Counted from the stretch's first letter, positions 1-9,030 are shown. The stretch: 64,000 nt of DNA from Flavobacterium anhuiense (GCF_004151235.1 NZ_JUIV01000013.1:80399-144398); one strand, 5' to 3'. Program-made: numbers and translations. Notes: generated by a model not told the origin, from the letters alone.

Positions 1-118
1 TGGAACGTAAATATTGCTGTTAGCTGTTTTTTTCTACCGACGGGACATTCCTACGGAATGAAAGCTCAGTATAAAAATACAACGCTAAAGTTGTGTTTCA
101 TTAAAGGGATAAAATAAC

Positions 119-153
119 AAAGGGGCTGTTTCAGTATTTGAAGCAGCCCCTTT
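119..153 (-). terminator. Hairpin terminator after the YiaA/B gene
   Basis: Perfect 10-bp arms AAAGGGGCTG / CAGCCCCTTT flank a 15-base loop. On the minus strand the hairpin follows the stop codon at 178 and is trailed by a T-rich run. Confidence 0.6.
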
Positions 154-177
154 AGTATTTTAAATTAATTATAAATC

Positions 178-576
178 TTATTCGTTTTGATTAAAATTCA
201 TATTGTCTCTTGTATTTTTTTGTACTGAAATTGCACCGAACAATGCTAATAGGAAAGCAAAAGCATAAAAACCTTTTTCGCTTGGTAAAATAGTTGCATT
301 CCATAATCCGACAACTAAAAGAACGATTGATAATAATGTTCCAAACCAGCAGATTCCGTAGTAAATATCAGTAACAGGAAGTTTTTCTAATCGGTCTCTT
401 ACGCTTTTTTGTAAAGAGACAACGGCAAAAAGTCCGAACATTAAAACGGTGAAATAATATCCTTTTTCGTTTAAAAGCATTTCGGCTCTGGCAAGTCCAA
501 CAATAAAACCGATTGTTCCAGCTCCAAGCGCAACCCAAGATGCCGCGATAAAGGCATTTGATGTTTTTTGTATCAT
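178..576 (-). CDS. YiaA/YiaB family inner membrane protein
   Basis: The 132-residue protein is built of two similar halves, each with a pair of hydrophobic helices (about residues 8-50 and 72-120) joined by a short polar segment. Both halves carry the same basic 'QK..RD' stretch after the second helix (QKSVRD near 55 and QKNTRD near 118). This is the duplicated two-helix layout of the YiaA/YiaB family, whose function is not known. The gene stands alone with a hairpin terminator just downstream at 119-153. The N-terminal Met fits a cytoplasmic start with no signal peptide. Family assignment is from recognition of the repeat pattern; no role is proposed. Confidence 0.8.
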   Translation of the reverse strand: MIQKTSNAFIAASWVALGAGTIGFIVGLARAEMLLNEKGYYFTVLMFGLFAVVSLQKSVRDRLEKLPVTDIYYGICWFGTLLSIVLLVVGLWNATILPSEKGFYAFAFLLALFGAISVQKNTRDNMNFNQNE

Positions 577-676
577 AATTTATTATTTTGGTAAGCCACA
601 AATATAATTAAATTAGATTCATACCAAAATAAAACGCTGTTATTTTGTTCAGTAAAATCTTTCAAACATGTAAAAG

Positions 677-702
677 AAAAAGCTCCATGATTGGAGCTTT
701 TC
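677..702 (-). terminator. Hairpin terminator after the DUF4252 gene
   Basis: AAAAGCTCC / GGAGCTTTT arms separated by 6 bases lie just past the stop at 726 on the minus strand, followed by a T-rich tail. This closes the sigma/anti-sigma/DUF4252 operon. Confidence 0.65.
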
Positions 703-725
703 TCCTTGCAAAAAAGTAAGATGTT

Positions 726-1265
726 TTATTTTTTTAGCAATTGCTCTAAAGGTTTTAGCTGTTCCATGTCTATTTTTGAATTTTGCAAAACAGACATTAA
801 GGTCATAATGTTATTCGGATTCATATCTTCGCCTAACACACGGACTACTGCAAAACCATTTTCTTTTCTGTTGGCAAAAATGACAAACTCTTTAATATTG
901 TCGTCACTTCCAACATAGCTTACAGAAGCACCTTCTTTACCTGAACCAAACTTCATTAATTCCTGAGACTTCGGATCTTTTAATATGGCTTTTACTTTGT
1001 TTCTTTCTGTTTCAAACTCTGTTTGATTGTTCTGATCAGCTTTGAAAGCCAGAATATTCATTTTATCAAACGAATTCAGGGCTTCGTTTTGCTCTGCCGA
1101 TAATTTTGTTTTATCGACATTCAAAATATTTGGTGAAATATCCAAAGCAATAAAATCTTTTTTCTCCGAATTCTCTACAAAATATTTTTGCAGTGAAGGT
1201 TCAGAATTACAGCTTCCCAAAGTTAGAAGAGCTGTAAGTGCTAAGATGAAGATATTTGTTCTCAT
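726..1265 (-). CDS. DUF4252 lipoprotein (second copy)
   Basis: This 179-residue protein has a lipoprotein signal peptide with lipobox LGSC at residues 16-19, so it should be membrane-anchored. The body is a small alpha/beta domain of the DUF4252 type, with the recurrent ending in which a short helix follows 'LMSVLQNSKIDM'. It lies two bases downstream of another DUF4252 gene (1268-1795), and the pair follows an ECF sigma factor and its putative anti-sigma protein in one run. Such sigma-DUF4252 clusters recur in Bacteroidota. The function is unknown; being the target or the sensor arm of the sigma factor are both open possibilities. Confidence 0.8.
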   Translation of the reverse strand: MRTNIFILALTALLTLGSCNSEPSLQKYFVENSEKKDFIALDISPNILNVDKTKLSAEQNEALNSFDKMNILAFKADQNNQTEFETERNKVKAILKDPKSQELMKFGSGKEGASVSYVGSDDNIKEFVIFANRKENGFAVVRVLGEDMNPNNIMTLMSVLQNSKIDMEQLKPLEQLLKK

Positions 1266-1267
1266 TT

Positions 1268-1795
1268 TTATTTTTTGCCTTTAGAAGCTTTCTTTAGGTC
1301 TGTACCGCCAGGAAGCTGCATTTTATCTGTTAATACTGAAATCTCGTTTAAGTCAAAATTACCAGTTAGTGATAATAAAACGGTTTCGTCATTTTTTGCA
1401 CCGTCAACATACATTAAAAGTTCTTTTATCTGTGTATCTGTAGCGCCAGATTTTACCATTATTCTAACATTTTTTCCGCCATCATTTACGCGCATTAATT
1501 CTTCTAAACCGGCAGTTTTTACATATTTGTCGGCAGTAGCTTTCATGTCGGCTTCGATTTTTGGATTTTTAGTGGTGAATACTTTCAAGTAATCCAGTTT
1601 TTTGATTAGAGCAATATATTGCTGAGTCTCTTTATCAGAAGCGTCAGTTTTTACTTTACTCATTAAATCAAACATTTTTTTGTTTACAATTACTGAGGTT
1701 ACGTCATCCTGACCATCAAATTTATCAAAAGCACTTTGTGCATAAAATGTGGTTGAAACGAATGCGAAGACTAAAGTTATAATGAAATTTCTCAT
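1268..1795 (-). CDS. DUF4252 domain exported protein (first copy)
   Basis: The protein has 175 residues with a clear signal peptide (hydrophobic residues 3-17 ending in the flavobacterial YAQ cleavage motif). Unlike its neighbour it has no lipobox, so it is probably periplasmic. The mature part matches the DUF4252 layout and resembles the next gene (similar central 'GATDTQIKELLMYVDG' region), suggesting an old tandem duplication in which one copy became a lipoprotein. It lies 15 bases after the anti-sigma gene. Function unknown. Confidence 0.8.
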   Translation of the reverse strand: MRNFIITLVFAFVSTTFYAQSAFDKFDGQDDVTSVIVNKKMFDLMSKVKTDASDKETQQYIALIKKLDYLKVFTTKNPKIEADMKATADKYVKTAGLEELMRVNDGGKNVRIMVKSGATDTQIKELLMYVDGAKNDETVLLSLTGNFDLNEISVLTDKMQLPGGTDLKKASKGKK

Positions 1796-1810
1796 GATTA
1801 TTTTGTTTAA

Positions 1811-2272
1811 TTACTGTTTAAAGATTTTGTTTTTTGATTGTTCATATTCTTTAATGTAGTGCACACTTTCAATACCTACATTAACATTGTTTGATAATAA
1901 AGCCAAAGCTTTTTGAGTCGCTTTTAAAGCTTCTTCGGGATCATCGTAAGTTCCTAATTCGGTTTGCGAAGCTACTGCAGTAGTGTCATTTTTTTCGCTA
2001 ACAAAAAAGTAAGTTCCGATTCCAAGCAAAACAACAGCAGAAGCTGCAATCGATAACCACGCTACGTTTCGTTTCTTAGTTTGTAGTGGAATCTCATACG
2101 TCGATTTCTGTTCTCTTGCTTGAGAGAAATAGTCAAACATAGGTTTGTATTGCTCCAAATGCTGCGCAACATTTGATGAAGAAAAGTATTCTTTTAATTG
2201 ATTTTCTTCGGCAATAGAAGTTTCTCCCTGAAAGTATTTTTCTAATATCTCTTCTATTTTATTTAGTTCCAT
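1811..2272 (-). CDS. Putative anti-sigma factor, single-pass membrane protein
   Basis: The 153-residue protein has a charged N-terminal region (1-68) with the short helical pattern typical of Bacteroidota anti-sigma proteins (ILEKYFQGETSIAEE...LKEYF). One membrane helix follows at about 71-91, then a short periplasmic tail of about 60 residues. Its start overlaps the end of the sigma gene by 14 bases, which indicates translational coupling. The position, size and topology point to a membrane-tethered inhibitor of the sigma factor next door. No zinc-binding HxxxCxxC motif is visible, so it is not a ZAS-type anti-sigma factor. Confidence 0.65.
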   Translation of the reverse strand: MELNKIEEILEKYFQGETSIAEENQLKEYFSSSNVAQHLEQYKPMFDYFSQAREQKSTYEIPLQTKKRNVAWLSIAASAVVLLGIGTYFFVSEKNDTTAVASQTELGTYDDPEEALKATQKALALLSNNVNVGIESVHYIKEYEQSKNKIFKQ

Positions 2273-2768
2273 AAAGGTGTGTATTTGTCATTGATTCTCT
2301 AATTTTTTTTCTCGCTCTCGAAAGTGCCACTCGTATTGCTGTTTCGTTCATATTTACGATTTTGGCTATTTCTTCAAATTCATATTGTTCAACATCCCGA
2401 AGCTGAATTAACAGTTGCATTTGTTCGGGCATTTCGTTTATAATTTTTTCGACCCATTCTAAACTGTCTTGGTCTTCTAATTTTTTATCTAATTGCGGTT
2501 GCCGATCGGTAAAATTATTATGGACAATTTGCAGATTACTGGCTCTTTTAGATTTTAGCTGATCGAGGCAATAGTTTTTTGTCATTGTCATAGCCAATGC
2601 TTCGACGCTATTGTAGCTTTGCAGATTATCTTTTTTGTTCCATAATTTTACCATTACTTCCTGAGTTGCATCTTCTGCTTCTTCAGTGCTGGTAAGCAAT
2701 CTTTTTGCCAGACGAAAAACTTTGTCTTTAAAAGGATTTATTAATTCTATAAATACAACTTGGTTCAT
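2259..2768 (-). CDS. ECF-type RNA polymerase sigma factor
   Basis: This 169-residue protein has a sigma-70 region 2 (about 10-75, with the 'AEDATQEVMVKLW' core-binding signature) and a region 4 helix-turn-helix (about 112-160, 'LIQLRDVEQYEFEEIAKI' followed by a recognition helix rich in Arg). It has no region 1 or 3, as expected for an ECF sigma factor. It is the first gene of a four-gene minus-strand operon with a membrane anti-sigma candidate and two DUF4252 proteins, so it probably responds to an envelope signal. The stimulus cannot be read from sequence. Confidence 0.9.
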   Translation of the reverse strand: MNQVVFIELINPFKDKVFRLAKRLLTSTEEAEDATQEVMVKLWNKKDNLQSYNSVEALAMTMTKNYCLDQLKSKRASNLQIVHNNFTDRQPQLDKKLEDQDSLEWVEKIINEMPEQMQLLIQLRDVEQYEFEEIAKIVNMNETAIRVALSRARKKIRESMTNTHLYGTK

Positions 2769-2936
2769 TAATCTGATGGTTAATCGTTAGCTTATATATT
2801 CAAGACGAGGCACAATTATATTTGTTACAGCAAAAAAGAAATTTTTTTTATGTAAAAAAAATACTGCTTTAACGATAAAGGTAAAGCTAAAGATACTACT
2901 TTTACGTTTATTCAGAATATAGATAACCTACACGAT

Positions 2937-4394
2937 ATGAAAACAACTTTAAAGAGCGTTCTTTTTCTCTTTTTATTCGCATTTGCTTTACAGTCTTGTG
3001 AAGATCAGGATGATGTGGCTGCACCAGCAGACTTGCAGATTAATAATTTTATCTGGAGAGGATTAAATGAAGTTTACTTATGGCAACAAGATGTTCCAAA
3101 TCTAGCCGATGGACGTAATTTACAACCAGATTTCAATCAGTTTTTGAGAGGATACTCTCATCCTGAAGATTTGTTCGAAGATCTATTGAACAAACCAGTA
3201 AGCAAATATCCAAACGGAGACGCAATTGACCGTTTCAGCTGGATTGTAGAGGATTACACTGTTTTGGAGCAAGAATTAAGTGGTGTTACAAAAAATAATG
3301 GTGTTGACTTTAGGCTGAGCCGTGTGGCTGCAGGATCAAATGATGTGGTGGGTTTTGTGCGATACATTATACCAAACTCTGATGCTTCTACAAAAGCAAT
3401 TAAACGTGGTGATCTATTTACAAGTGTGAACGGAACAAAACTTACGGTTTCAAATTATCAGGAATTATTGTTTAATAAGGATAGCTATACATTAAACTTA
3501 GCAGATTATAATGGAAGCAGTTATGTTTTGAATGGGAAATCGGTTGATTTGACTAAAACTGTTTTAGAAGAAAATCCAATTTTTATTAATAAAGTAATAA
3601 CTTCTGGAGGTCATAAAATTGGTTATTTAATGTATAATGGATTTTATTCAAGTTATGACGATAAATTAAATCAGGCTTTTGGCGAATTAAAATCACAAGG
3701 AATTACAGATTTGATTTTAGATCTTCGATATAATGGAGGAGGAGCGGTACCTTCTGCTATCAGACTTTCTAGTATGATTACAGGACAGTTTGATACTCAG
3801 GTTTTTGCGAAAACACAGTTTAATGCAAAGTGGATGAAAGATATGACTGCTGATGATTTGGAAAGTTTGAATTATAGGTTTGTGAATAATATTGATGGTA
3901 AACCATTAAACAGTTTGAATTTAACTACAGTTTATATTATTACAACTGCGAGTACAGCATCTGCGAGTGAATTGGTTATTAACGGATTAAAACCTTATAT
4001 CAACGTAGTTCAAGTTGGAGAAACCACGACAGGTAAAAATGTTGGTTCGTATACAATTTATGATTCTGAAACTCTTTTTACTAAAAAGGGAATCAATCCA
4101 AATCATAAATATGCTATGCAGCCTTTGGTTTTTAAAATTTCAAATTCTGCAGGTTTTGGAGATTATACGCAAGGTTTACAGCCTACTTATCAGCAATATG
4201 AAAAGGTTAGCACTTATGGCGTTTTAGGAGATCCTTCTGAGCCTTTGCTTAATTTAGCTATTTCTAAAATTACAGGTTCTTCTGCTAAGAGAATTTTGGA
4301 TGATTCTGCACCAAATACACCTTATTTAACAGATTCAAAAATCATTAACGGATTAAAGCATGGAATGTATTTTCAAGATGCTCCTAAAAAATAA
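2937..4394 (+). CDS. S41 family peptidase, lipoprotein (C-terminal processing protease-like)
   Basis: The 485-residue protein has a lipoprotein signal (lipobox LQSC near residue 21). An N-terminal cap is followed by a PDZ-like segment (about 120-205, 'IKRGDLFTSVNG') and an S41 protease core (about 225-400). The nucleophile region is visible as 'TASASELVINGLKP', where the Ser before the Glu is the expected catalytic residue; the 'LDLRYNGGG' motif precedes it and a GKNVGS stretch follows. It should be an outer-membrane or periplasm-anchored serine protease. It is transcribed alone, away from the sigma operon, and ends in a shared terminator at 4411-4440. The substrate is unknown. Confidence 0.88.
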   Translation: MKTTLKSVLFLFLFAFALQSCEDQDDVAAPADLQINNFIWRGLNEVYLWQQDVPNLADGRNLQPDFNQFLRGYSHPEDLFEDLLNKPVSKYPNGDAIDRFSWIVEDYTVLEQELSGVTKNNGVDFRLSRVAAGSNDVVGFVRYIIPNSDASTKAIKRGDLFTSVNGTKLTVSNYQELLFNKDSYTLNLADYNGSSYVLNGKSVDLTKTVLEENPIFINKVITSGGHKIGYLMYNGFYSSYDDKLNQAFGELKSQGITDLILDLRYNGGGAVPSAIRLSSMITGQFDTQVFAKTQFNAKWMKDMTADDLESLNYRFVNNIDGKPLNSLNLTTVYIITTASTASASELVINGLKPYINVVQVGETTTGKNVGSYTIYDSETLFTKKGINPNHKYAMQPLVFKISNSAGFGDYTQGLQPTYQQYEKVSTYGVLGDPSEPLLNLAISKITGSSAKRILDDSAPNTPYLTDSKIINGLKHGMYFQDAPKK

Positions 4395-4410
4395 AATCTA
4401 ATAAATAAAA

Positions 4411-4440
4411 AAGGCTTTCAGAGATGAAAGCCTTTTCCAT
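4411..4440. terminator. Bidirectional terminator between S41 protease and btuG-like gene
   Basis: AAGGCTTTC / GAAAGCCTT arms with a 5-base loop, A-rich on the left and T-rich on the right. It serves the plus-strand protease and can also serve the minus-strand gene ending at 4471. Confidence 0.7.
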
Positions 4441-4470
4441 AAAAAAACAAAAACTAATTTTAAGTATAAA

Positions 4471-5544
4471 TTAATCGTTAAAGTAAAATCCGTTCGGACC
4501 TACACCTACAGTTAATTCTTTTAATAAGCTTCCGCTTAAGTTATAAATATATGCTTTACTGCTTGACGCAAAATCGCCACCATCTGCAATAAAGATTCTA
4601 TCATCTTTTACAGCAAAACCGTACATTTTACCATATTCAGAAGTTGAGCTGTATTGGAAAATAGGAGTTGTAGAAGCTGATGTTGCAGTGTAGTCTATAG
4701 CATAAACAGCAGTTTCTAGAGTATAATAAATTTTATTGTTGTAAATGTCTAGGTTTTTAACTCCGTCAAGAGCTTCAGGGAAAGTAATTTTGCTGATAGA
4801 ATTATCAGATAATTTTACTTTTACAATTTCACTTCTTTCTCCGTACGAACTTCTAATTGTGTATAAAACACCATCTTTAACTTCCATTGTGTCTGCGCCT
4901 AGACCAATAGTTACAGAAGTTTCAAGTTTGTTTGTTGCTGGATTTACCACAAGTAATTTGTCATTATTGTAAGGTTCAGTTACATAAAGTTTATTGTTGT
5001 AAACTTCAATATGGTTGGCAGTTGCATTTAACGCAATTGTAGATTCTACTTTGTTTGTAGCCAGGTTGATCACAGCAATAAAATCATCTGTGTTACCAGC
5101 TGGGTTTGTGCTAGATGCGTAAGTATTGGCATTAGTAACATAAGCTTTTCCGTCTTTTACAACTCCATATCTTGGTGTAATTAAGCCTGTTTCGATTTTT
5201 GCTACAAGTTTAAATGTGTATCGATTTACTACATTTATAACATTAGAACCGCCAGCAATGATATATGCTTTATCTCCATCAAAAAAGATGTTTTGAAGAT
5301 ATTTTCCAATAAAATCAGAACCGTTTACAGTATTGTATACATCTTTTGTGAAAGTATTTAAATCGTCGCTAACGAAAGAAACTGAACCTCCATCAGTAAA
5401 ATTTCCCTCGTTTAAGATGAAAATTCCATTATCATAAACTCCTTTTGGATCATTAGAGGTATCGTCATTTGAGTTATCGTCATTAGAACAAGAAACAAAA
5501 AGCGAAACGCTAAGTGCTACTAAAAATAATCTAGTTAATTTCAT
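4471..5544 (-). CDS. BtuG-like surface lipoprotein, beta-propeller (DUF5074/YncE type)
   Basis: This 357-residue protein has a lipoprotein signal (lipobox FVSC at residues 16-19) followed by an acidic Asp/Asn/Ser-rich stretch, which in Bacteroidota often marks export to the cell surface. The rest is a series of about seven 40-50-residue blades with recurring 'YNNKLYV', 'KDGVLYT' and 'YNNKIYYT' strands, i.e. a YncE/DUF5074-type beta-propeller. It starts four bases after the btuB stop and lies behind the same cobalamin riboswitch. In Bacteroides, BtuG is a surface propeller lipoprotein that binds B12 tightly and caps BtuB (established knowledge). The same layout here makes a B12-binding role likely, though not proven. 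Confidence 0.78.
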   Translation of the reverse strand: MKLTRLFLVALSVSLFVSCSNDDNSNDDTSNDPKGVYDNGIFILNEGNFTDGGSVSFVSDDLNTFTKDVYNTVNGSDFIGKYLQNIFFDGDKAYIIAGGSNVINVVNRYTFKLVAKIETGLITPRYGVVKDGKAYVTNANTYASSTNPAGNTDDFIAVINLATNKVESTIALNATANHIEVYNNKLYVTEPYNNDKLLVVNPATNKLETSVTIGLGADTMEVKDGVLYTIRSSYGERSEIVKVKLSDNSISKITFPEALDGVKNLDIYNNKIYYTLETAVYAIDYTATSASTTPIFQYSSTSEYGKMYGFAVKDDRIFIADGGDFASSSKAYIYNLSGSLLKELTVGVGPNGFYFND

Positions 5545-5548
5545 TATA

Positions 5549-7402
5549 TTAAAATTTAAGGTTTAAGTACAAATTAAAATTTCTTCCTGGCATTGGTCTA
5601 TATTCTAAACTTTGGTAAAATGTATTCCAAAGATTTAGAACTTGAAATCCAACTTTGAAAGAAGGTAAAAGTTTAAAATCATAATCAATTCCAATATTTG
5701 ACACATTGTAGGAATCAACAATTTTCTCAGGATCGTTGTCAGATTGTGTATAAACAAAGCCATTATAAAGAAACTGATAATAAGCAGAAACGTTTTTTCT
5801 TGAATAGGCAACAGAAGCTGTAACTTTATTAAAAGGGACAAAAAACAATTGTTTTTTAGTCTCAACATTTTCTGAAACTGTATAAGCATAAGTAGCATTT
5901 GCTGTCACATTGTTTTTGCCAAAACTTTTTTTCCAGCCTAACAATGTTTCAGCTCCATAGCTATTTACTTTGTCTGTATTTTGTGGCATCCAAATTCCAT
6001 TTGTTCCAGGAACCCATCGCAGCAAATCTTTTATTTTCATGTAATAAAAGGTCTGCGTTATGTTAAAACTGTGAAAAGTAAAAACATTTCCTATTTCTGC
6101 TTGGTAAGAACTTTCAGGTTTTAAATCTGGATTTCCGCCTTCTTCCCAATATAAATCATTAAAAGTTGGAATTCTGAAATTTCGTGACGCATTCAGTTTC
6201 AAATTGTATAGTTTTCCAAACTGATAAGAAGAGCCCACTGAAAATAGAAGAGGAGATTTATAGTTGTCTGTAAATTCTTTGCGAACGCCAAATTCATTTT
6301 TCCAGTTAGCAGAAGCGTCTTGCTTAATAAGCAAAGCGACTGAACTTATTTCTCTTACATTATCGCCAAAACCAGAGCCGTAACCTTTAGTTCGATTATA
6401 GTCCAAAATTCCGTTTACTTGCAATGATTTGAATACTTGATATCCTACATCTGCTTTTGTGATAAAACTTTCTGTTTTTCCGTAAGTGTAAATGTTGCTC
6501 GAATTATCTGCATAATACTGATAGTTTTCGAAAATATAAGCAGTTTTTAAATTGGGTGTAAACTTGCCGAAGTTACCGTCATACTCTAATAAATTCCGAT
6601 TAAAGCCATTTACATATTTGCTTTTCATTTCCGATTCGGAAACTAAAGAAGTATTTCTATCTGTATTTGAGCTTTGGGTGTATAATTTTAGAATGTTTTT
6701 GGCATTAATTTTATAACCCGCATTGGCGCTTAGTGTAATAACATCATATTGCCCATTTTGATTCCAGCGCTGTTCGCCTTTCCAGTTATACTGATTAAGA
6801 TATTTATAATCATTAGTCGAGCTGTTTTTCGAAAGTCCGATTTGAGCACTCCATTTTTTATTAGAAATTGACGTTTTGTAATTGACTCCAATTGTATTGA
6901 AACTGCCGTAGTCTAGTCTTAAATTATTCTCAAATCGATTAGAAAATAACAAATCGTTATTTAGATGCACCGTTCCTCCAACTGCTCCACTTCCATAAAT
7001 AACACTTCCGCCACCTGCTTTTACGCTTATAGAATTATAATCAGAACCCGAAATGGTATTAAAATCGGTACTTCCGTTCATTTGAGAATTAATATTAATT
7101 CCGTTCCAAATTACTGCTGTTTGAGAAGAAGTTGTTCCTCTAAAAGCTACCGTAGATAACATTCCACGCCCATATTCTTTAAAATAAATCGTAGAATTAA
7201 AATTTAATAAATCGGTTAAAAGGGCTTCGTTTTTACTAATAACAGAGTCATTTAGTTTTAAAACAGATTGTGAAACCGAATAGGATTTTAAATTTTTATC
7301 TGAAACCAATACCTCTTTCAGACTGGTAATAGAATCGTTTTGCGCCGAAATAATTTGGCACATTACAAATAAACAAAAAGCAAAAAGTCGTTTTAAAGTC
7401 AT
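5549..7402 (-). CDS. btuB: TonB-dependent outer membrane receptor for cobalamin/corrinoids
   Basis: The 617-residue protein has a signal peptide (ending near residue 21), a plug domain (about 28-150, with 'AFRGTTSSQTAVIWNG' and 'GGGSVIYGSGAVGGTVHL') and a C-terminal 22-strand-type barrel ending in the aromatic 'NLYLNLKF'. It lacks the N-terminal CarboxypepD-like extension of SusC proteins, so it is a classic small TonB receptor. The cobalamin riboswitch immediately upstream, the BtuG-like lipoprotein downstream and the cob genes further upstream all point to B12 or cobinamide as its cargo. Energy would come from TonB-ExbBD encoded elsewhere. Confidence 0.88.
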   Translation of the reverse strand: MTLKRLFAFCLFVMCQIISAQNDSITSLKEVLVSDKNLKSYSVSQSVLKLNDSVISKNEALLTDLLNFNSTIYFKEYGRGMLSTVAFRGTTSSQTAVIWNGININSQMNGSTDFNTISGSDYNSISVKAGGGSVIYGSGAVGGTVHLNNDLLFSNRFENNLRLDYGSFNTIGVNYKTSISNKKWSAQIGLSKNSSTNDYKYLNQYNWKGEQRWNQNGQYDVITLSANAGYKINAKNILKLYTQSSNTDRNTSLVSESEMKSKYVNGFNRNLLEYDGNFGKFTPNLKTAYIFENYQYYADNSSNIYTYGKTESFITKADVGYQVFKSLQVNGILDYNRTKGYGSGFGDNVREISSVALLIKQDASANWKNEFGVRKEFTDNYKSPLLFSVGSSYQFGKLYNLKLNASRNFRIPTFNDLYWEEGGNPDLKPESSYQAEIGNVFTFHSFNITQTFYYMKIKDLLRWVPGTNGIWMPQNTDKVNSYGAETLLGWKKSFGKNNVTANATYAYTVSENVETKKQLFFVPFNKVTASVAYSRKNVSAYYQFLYNGFVYTQSDNDPEKIVDSYNVSNIGIDYDFKLLPSFKVGFQVLNLWNTFYQSLEYRPMPGRNFNLYLNLKF

Positions 7403-7442
7403 AATTTCTTCACTCTTTTTCCCGAGAGTTCGATAATTGTTA

Positions 7443-7622
7443 CAAAGGCAGGTCTCCTGGCTTGCGTCTTGCTGTTTACCTTCCCATCACGCAAGGCGTG
7501 ACAGTGGTTTGTAGTTAACAGCAAGCATTCGTTTAGAACTTAGCTTACAGTTGCGGGTACAGCTCAAGAATTTACTTGATTCCCTTTTAATGTGTTTTTA
7601 AATCAAAAACACAACCTTAATT
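7443..7622 (-). promoter_or_regulatory. Cobalamin riboswitch upstream of btuB
   Basis: On the minus strand the leader carries the conserved core CCCGCAACTGT (7547-7557), the 'GATGGGAAGG' segment and, near the 3' end, the B12 box AAGCCAGGAGACCTGCC (7447-7463). These are the diagnostic blocks of the cobalamin (AdoCbl) riboswitch. It ends about 40 bases before the btuB start, so ligand binding could control btuB translation or transcription. It lies between cobC and btuB, so it governs the uptake genes and not the upstream cob genes. Confidence 0.93.
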
Positions 7623-7627
7623 TGCTG

Positions 7628-7659
7628 CAAAGATAAAGTTAAAAATATTGATTATTCAA
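7628..7659 (-). promoter_or_regulatory. Promoter for the riboswitch-btuB transcript
   Basis: A -7 box TATCTTTG (7628-7635) is preceded by a -33 TTG (7657-7659) with a 21-base spacer, the Bacteroidota housekeeping promoter pattern. The start of transcription would fall just at the 5' end of the riboswitch. Confidence 0.65.
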
Positions 7660-7699
7660 ATTTGTTTTGCGATTCATGAAAAATTATAAATTATTTGCA

Positions 7700-8233
7700 T
7701 TAAAAATCAATTTTTATAACTTGTCCGAAATCAACTTTATTATTGAAAGCATCCTTTAAAGGCAGTAAACTCTGATGGCATAAAATACTTCTGATGATTC
7801 CGGCATGAGCAACAATAACGATTGGCTGATTTATTTTTGAAATGGTTTCAGATAAAAAATCACCAACTCTTTCATGCAGTTCAACAAAAGATTCTCCGTT
7901 TGAAACTTTGATATTTACAAAATCTTCCATCCACGGATTAAGTTCTTCCTGCGGAATTTCATTCCAGCTTTTTAATTCCCAATCTCCAAAATTCATTTCT
8001 TTTAAACGTTCGTCTTCTTGATAAGAAATGGTTTTAATATTTTTTTGAATGTGTTTTGCCAGAATAACACAACGTTTTAAAGGGCTAGAGAAAATAAATG
8101 CTTCAGAAGGAAGCTCAGAAATTATTCTTTCAAAAATTTCATCAAACGGAAGTGCAATATCAACATCAGATTGTCCGTAACAGATTCCTTTTTCGCAGAT
8201 GGTTTCGGTATGACGAACTAGATAAATTTCCAT
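7700..8233 (-). CDS. cobC: Alpha-ribazole phosphatase (histidine phosphatase family)
   Basis: I place the start at the ATG at 8233, giving 177 residues; the longer reading to 8293 lies inside cobS and would push the catalytic motif away from the N-terminus. The protein opens with EIYLVRHTE, the RHG/RHT catalytic motif of the phosphoglycerate-mutase-like histidine phosphatases, and has the second His in 'VIVAHAGIIR' near the C-terminus. In this context it should dephosphorylate alpha-ribazole phosphate (or adenosylcobalamin phosphate) in nucleotide-loop assembly. It overlaps the 3' end of cobS by 16 bases, so the two are coupled. Confidence 0.87.
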   Translation of the reverse strand: MEIYLVRHTETICEKGICYGQSDVDIALPFDEIFERIISELPSEAFIFSSPLKRCVILAKHIQKNIKTISYQEDERLKEMNFGDWELKSWNEIPQEELNPWMEDFVNIKVSNGESFVELHERVGDFLSETISKINQPIVIVAHAGIIRSILCHQSLLPLKDAFNNKVDFGQVIKIDF

Positions 8234-9003
8234 AAAAATAAAATGCTTAAGTAAAATACAACTTCGCAAACTTGTTGCGTAGCTCCAAGACAATCTCCCG
8301 TATAACCGTCAATCCATTTCTGGAAGTAGCGTGCTAAAAAATAGCGTGCTATAAAAACAGGAATTATAGCAAGAAGAAATTTCAAATTAAAATAAGAAAA
8401 TACAATCAGCGGAATTAAACCAAAAAAGAAAGAACCAAAAACTTCTTTCCAAGTATATTGTTTTGCAATGGGTTTACTTTTGCTCGAAGCATCTTCACGA
8501 GAATATTCATGCGTGAAAATAATACTGATTGCTGCTAAACGACTCAAAGAATGTGCAGAAATGAATAAAAGGAAAATTAGTAAAATGTTATTAGTGAAAA
8601 GTAAAATGGATTCGGAAAGCAATTTGAATTTTAATAGAAAAAGTAAAACCAATCCGATTGCTCCATAGGCGCCAATCGCACTATCTTTCATGATCATTAA
8701 GATTTTTTCTTTGGTCCAGCCGCCACCAAATCCATCACAGACATCAGCAAATCCGTCTTCATGAAATGCACCAGTAGTTAAAATAGAAGCAATAATCGCT
8801 AATATAACGGCAATTTCTATTGAAAGAAAAAATGAAAAAAGATAAAAAGCCAGAAAGGAAATACTTCCAACAATCCATCCGATAAAAGGAAAATATCTCG
8901 TAGCTTTATTTAAATAATCTGGATGATGTGTAATGTTTTTTGGACATGGAATTCTGGTGTAAAACATTAAACAGGTGAAGAAAATGTGTAGTTCTTTTTT
9001 CAT
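8218..9003 (-). CDS. cobS: Adenosylcobinamide-GDP ribazoletransferase
   Basis: This 261-residue, very hydrophobic protein has about six membrane helices. The signature of CobS is clear in the stretch 'FHEDGFADVCDGFGGG' (about 81-95), whose Asp residues bind Mg and the GDP-activated substrate, followed by 'MKDSAIGAYG'. It joins adenosylcobinamide-GDP to alpha-ribazole (or its phosphate), the last step of B12 assembly, in the inner membrane. It lies between the bluB-cobT fusion and cobC. Downstream overlap with cobC indicates one transcript. Confidence 0.92.
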   Translation of the reverse strand: MKKELHIFFTCLMFYTRIPCPKNITHHPDYLNKATRYFPFIGWIVGSISFLAFYLFSFFLSIEIAVILAIIASILTTGAFHEDGFADVCDGFGGGWTKEKILMIMKDSAIGAYGAIGLVLLFLLKFKLLSESILLFTNNILLIFLLFISAHSLSRLAAISIIFTHEYSREDASSKSKPIAKQYTWKEVFGSFFFGLIPLIVFSYFNLKFLLAIIPVFIARYFLARYFQKWIDGYTGDCLGATQQVCEVVFYLSILFLWKFI

Positions 9004-9030
9004 TTTTTATAATTGGTTTTCCATTGAGTA

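Noticed and set aside
1803..1834. TTGTTTAA near the anti-sigma gene start
   Set aside because: No second arm at the required distance.
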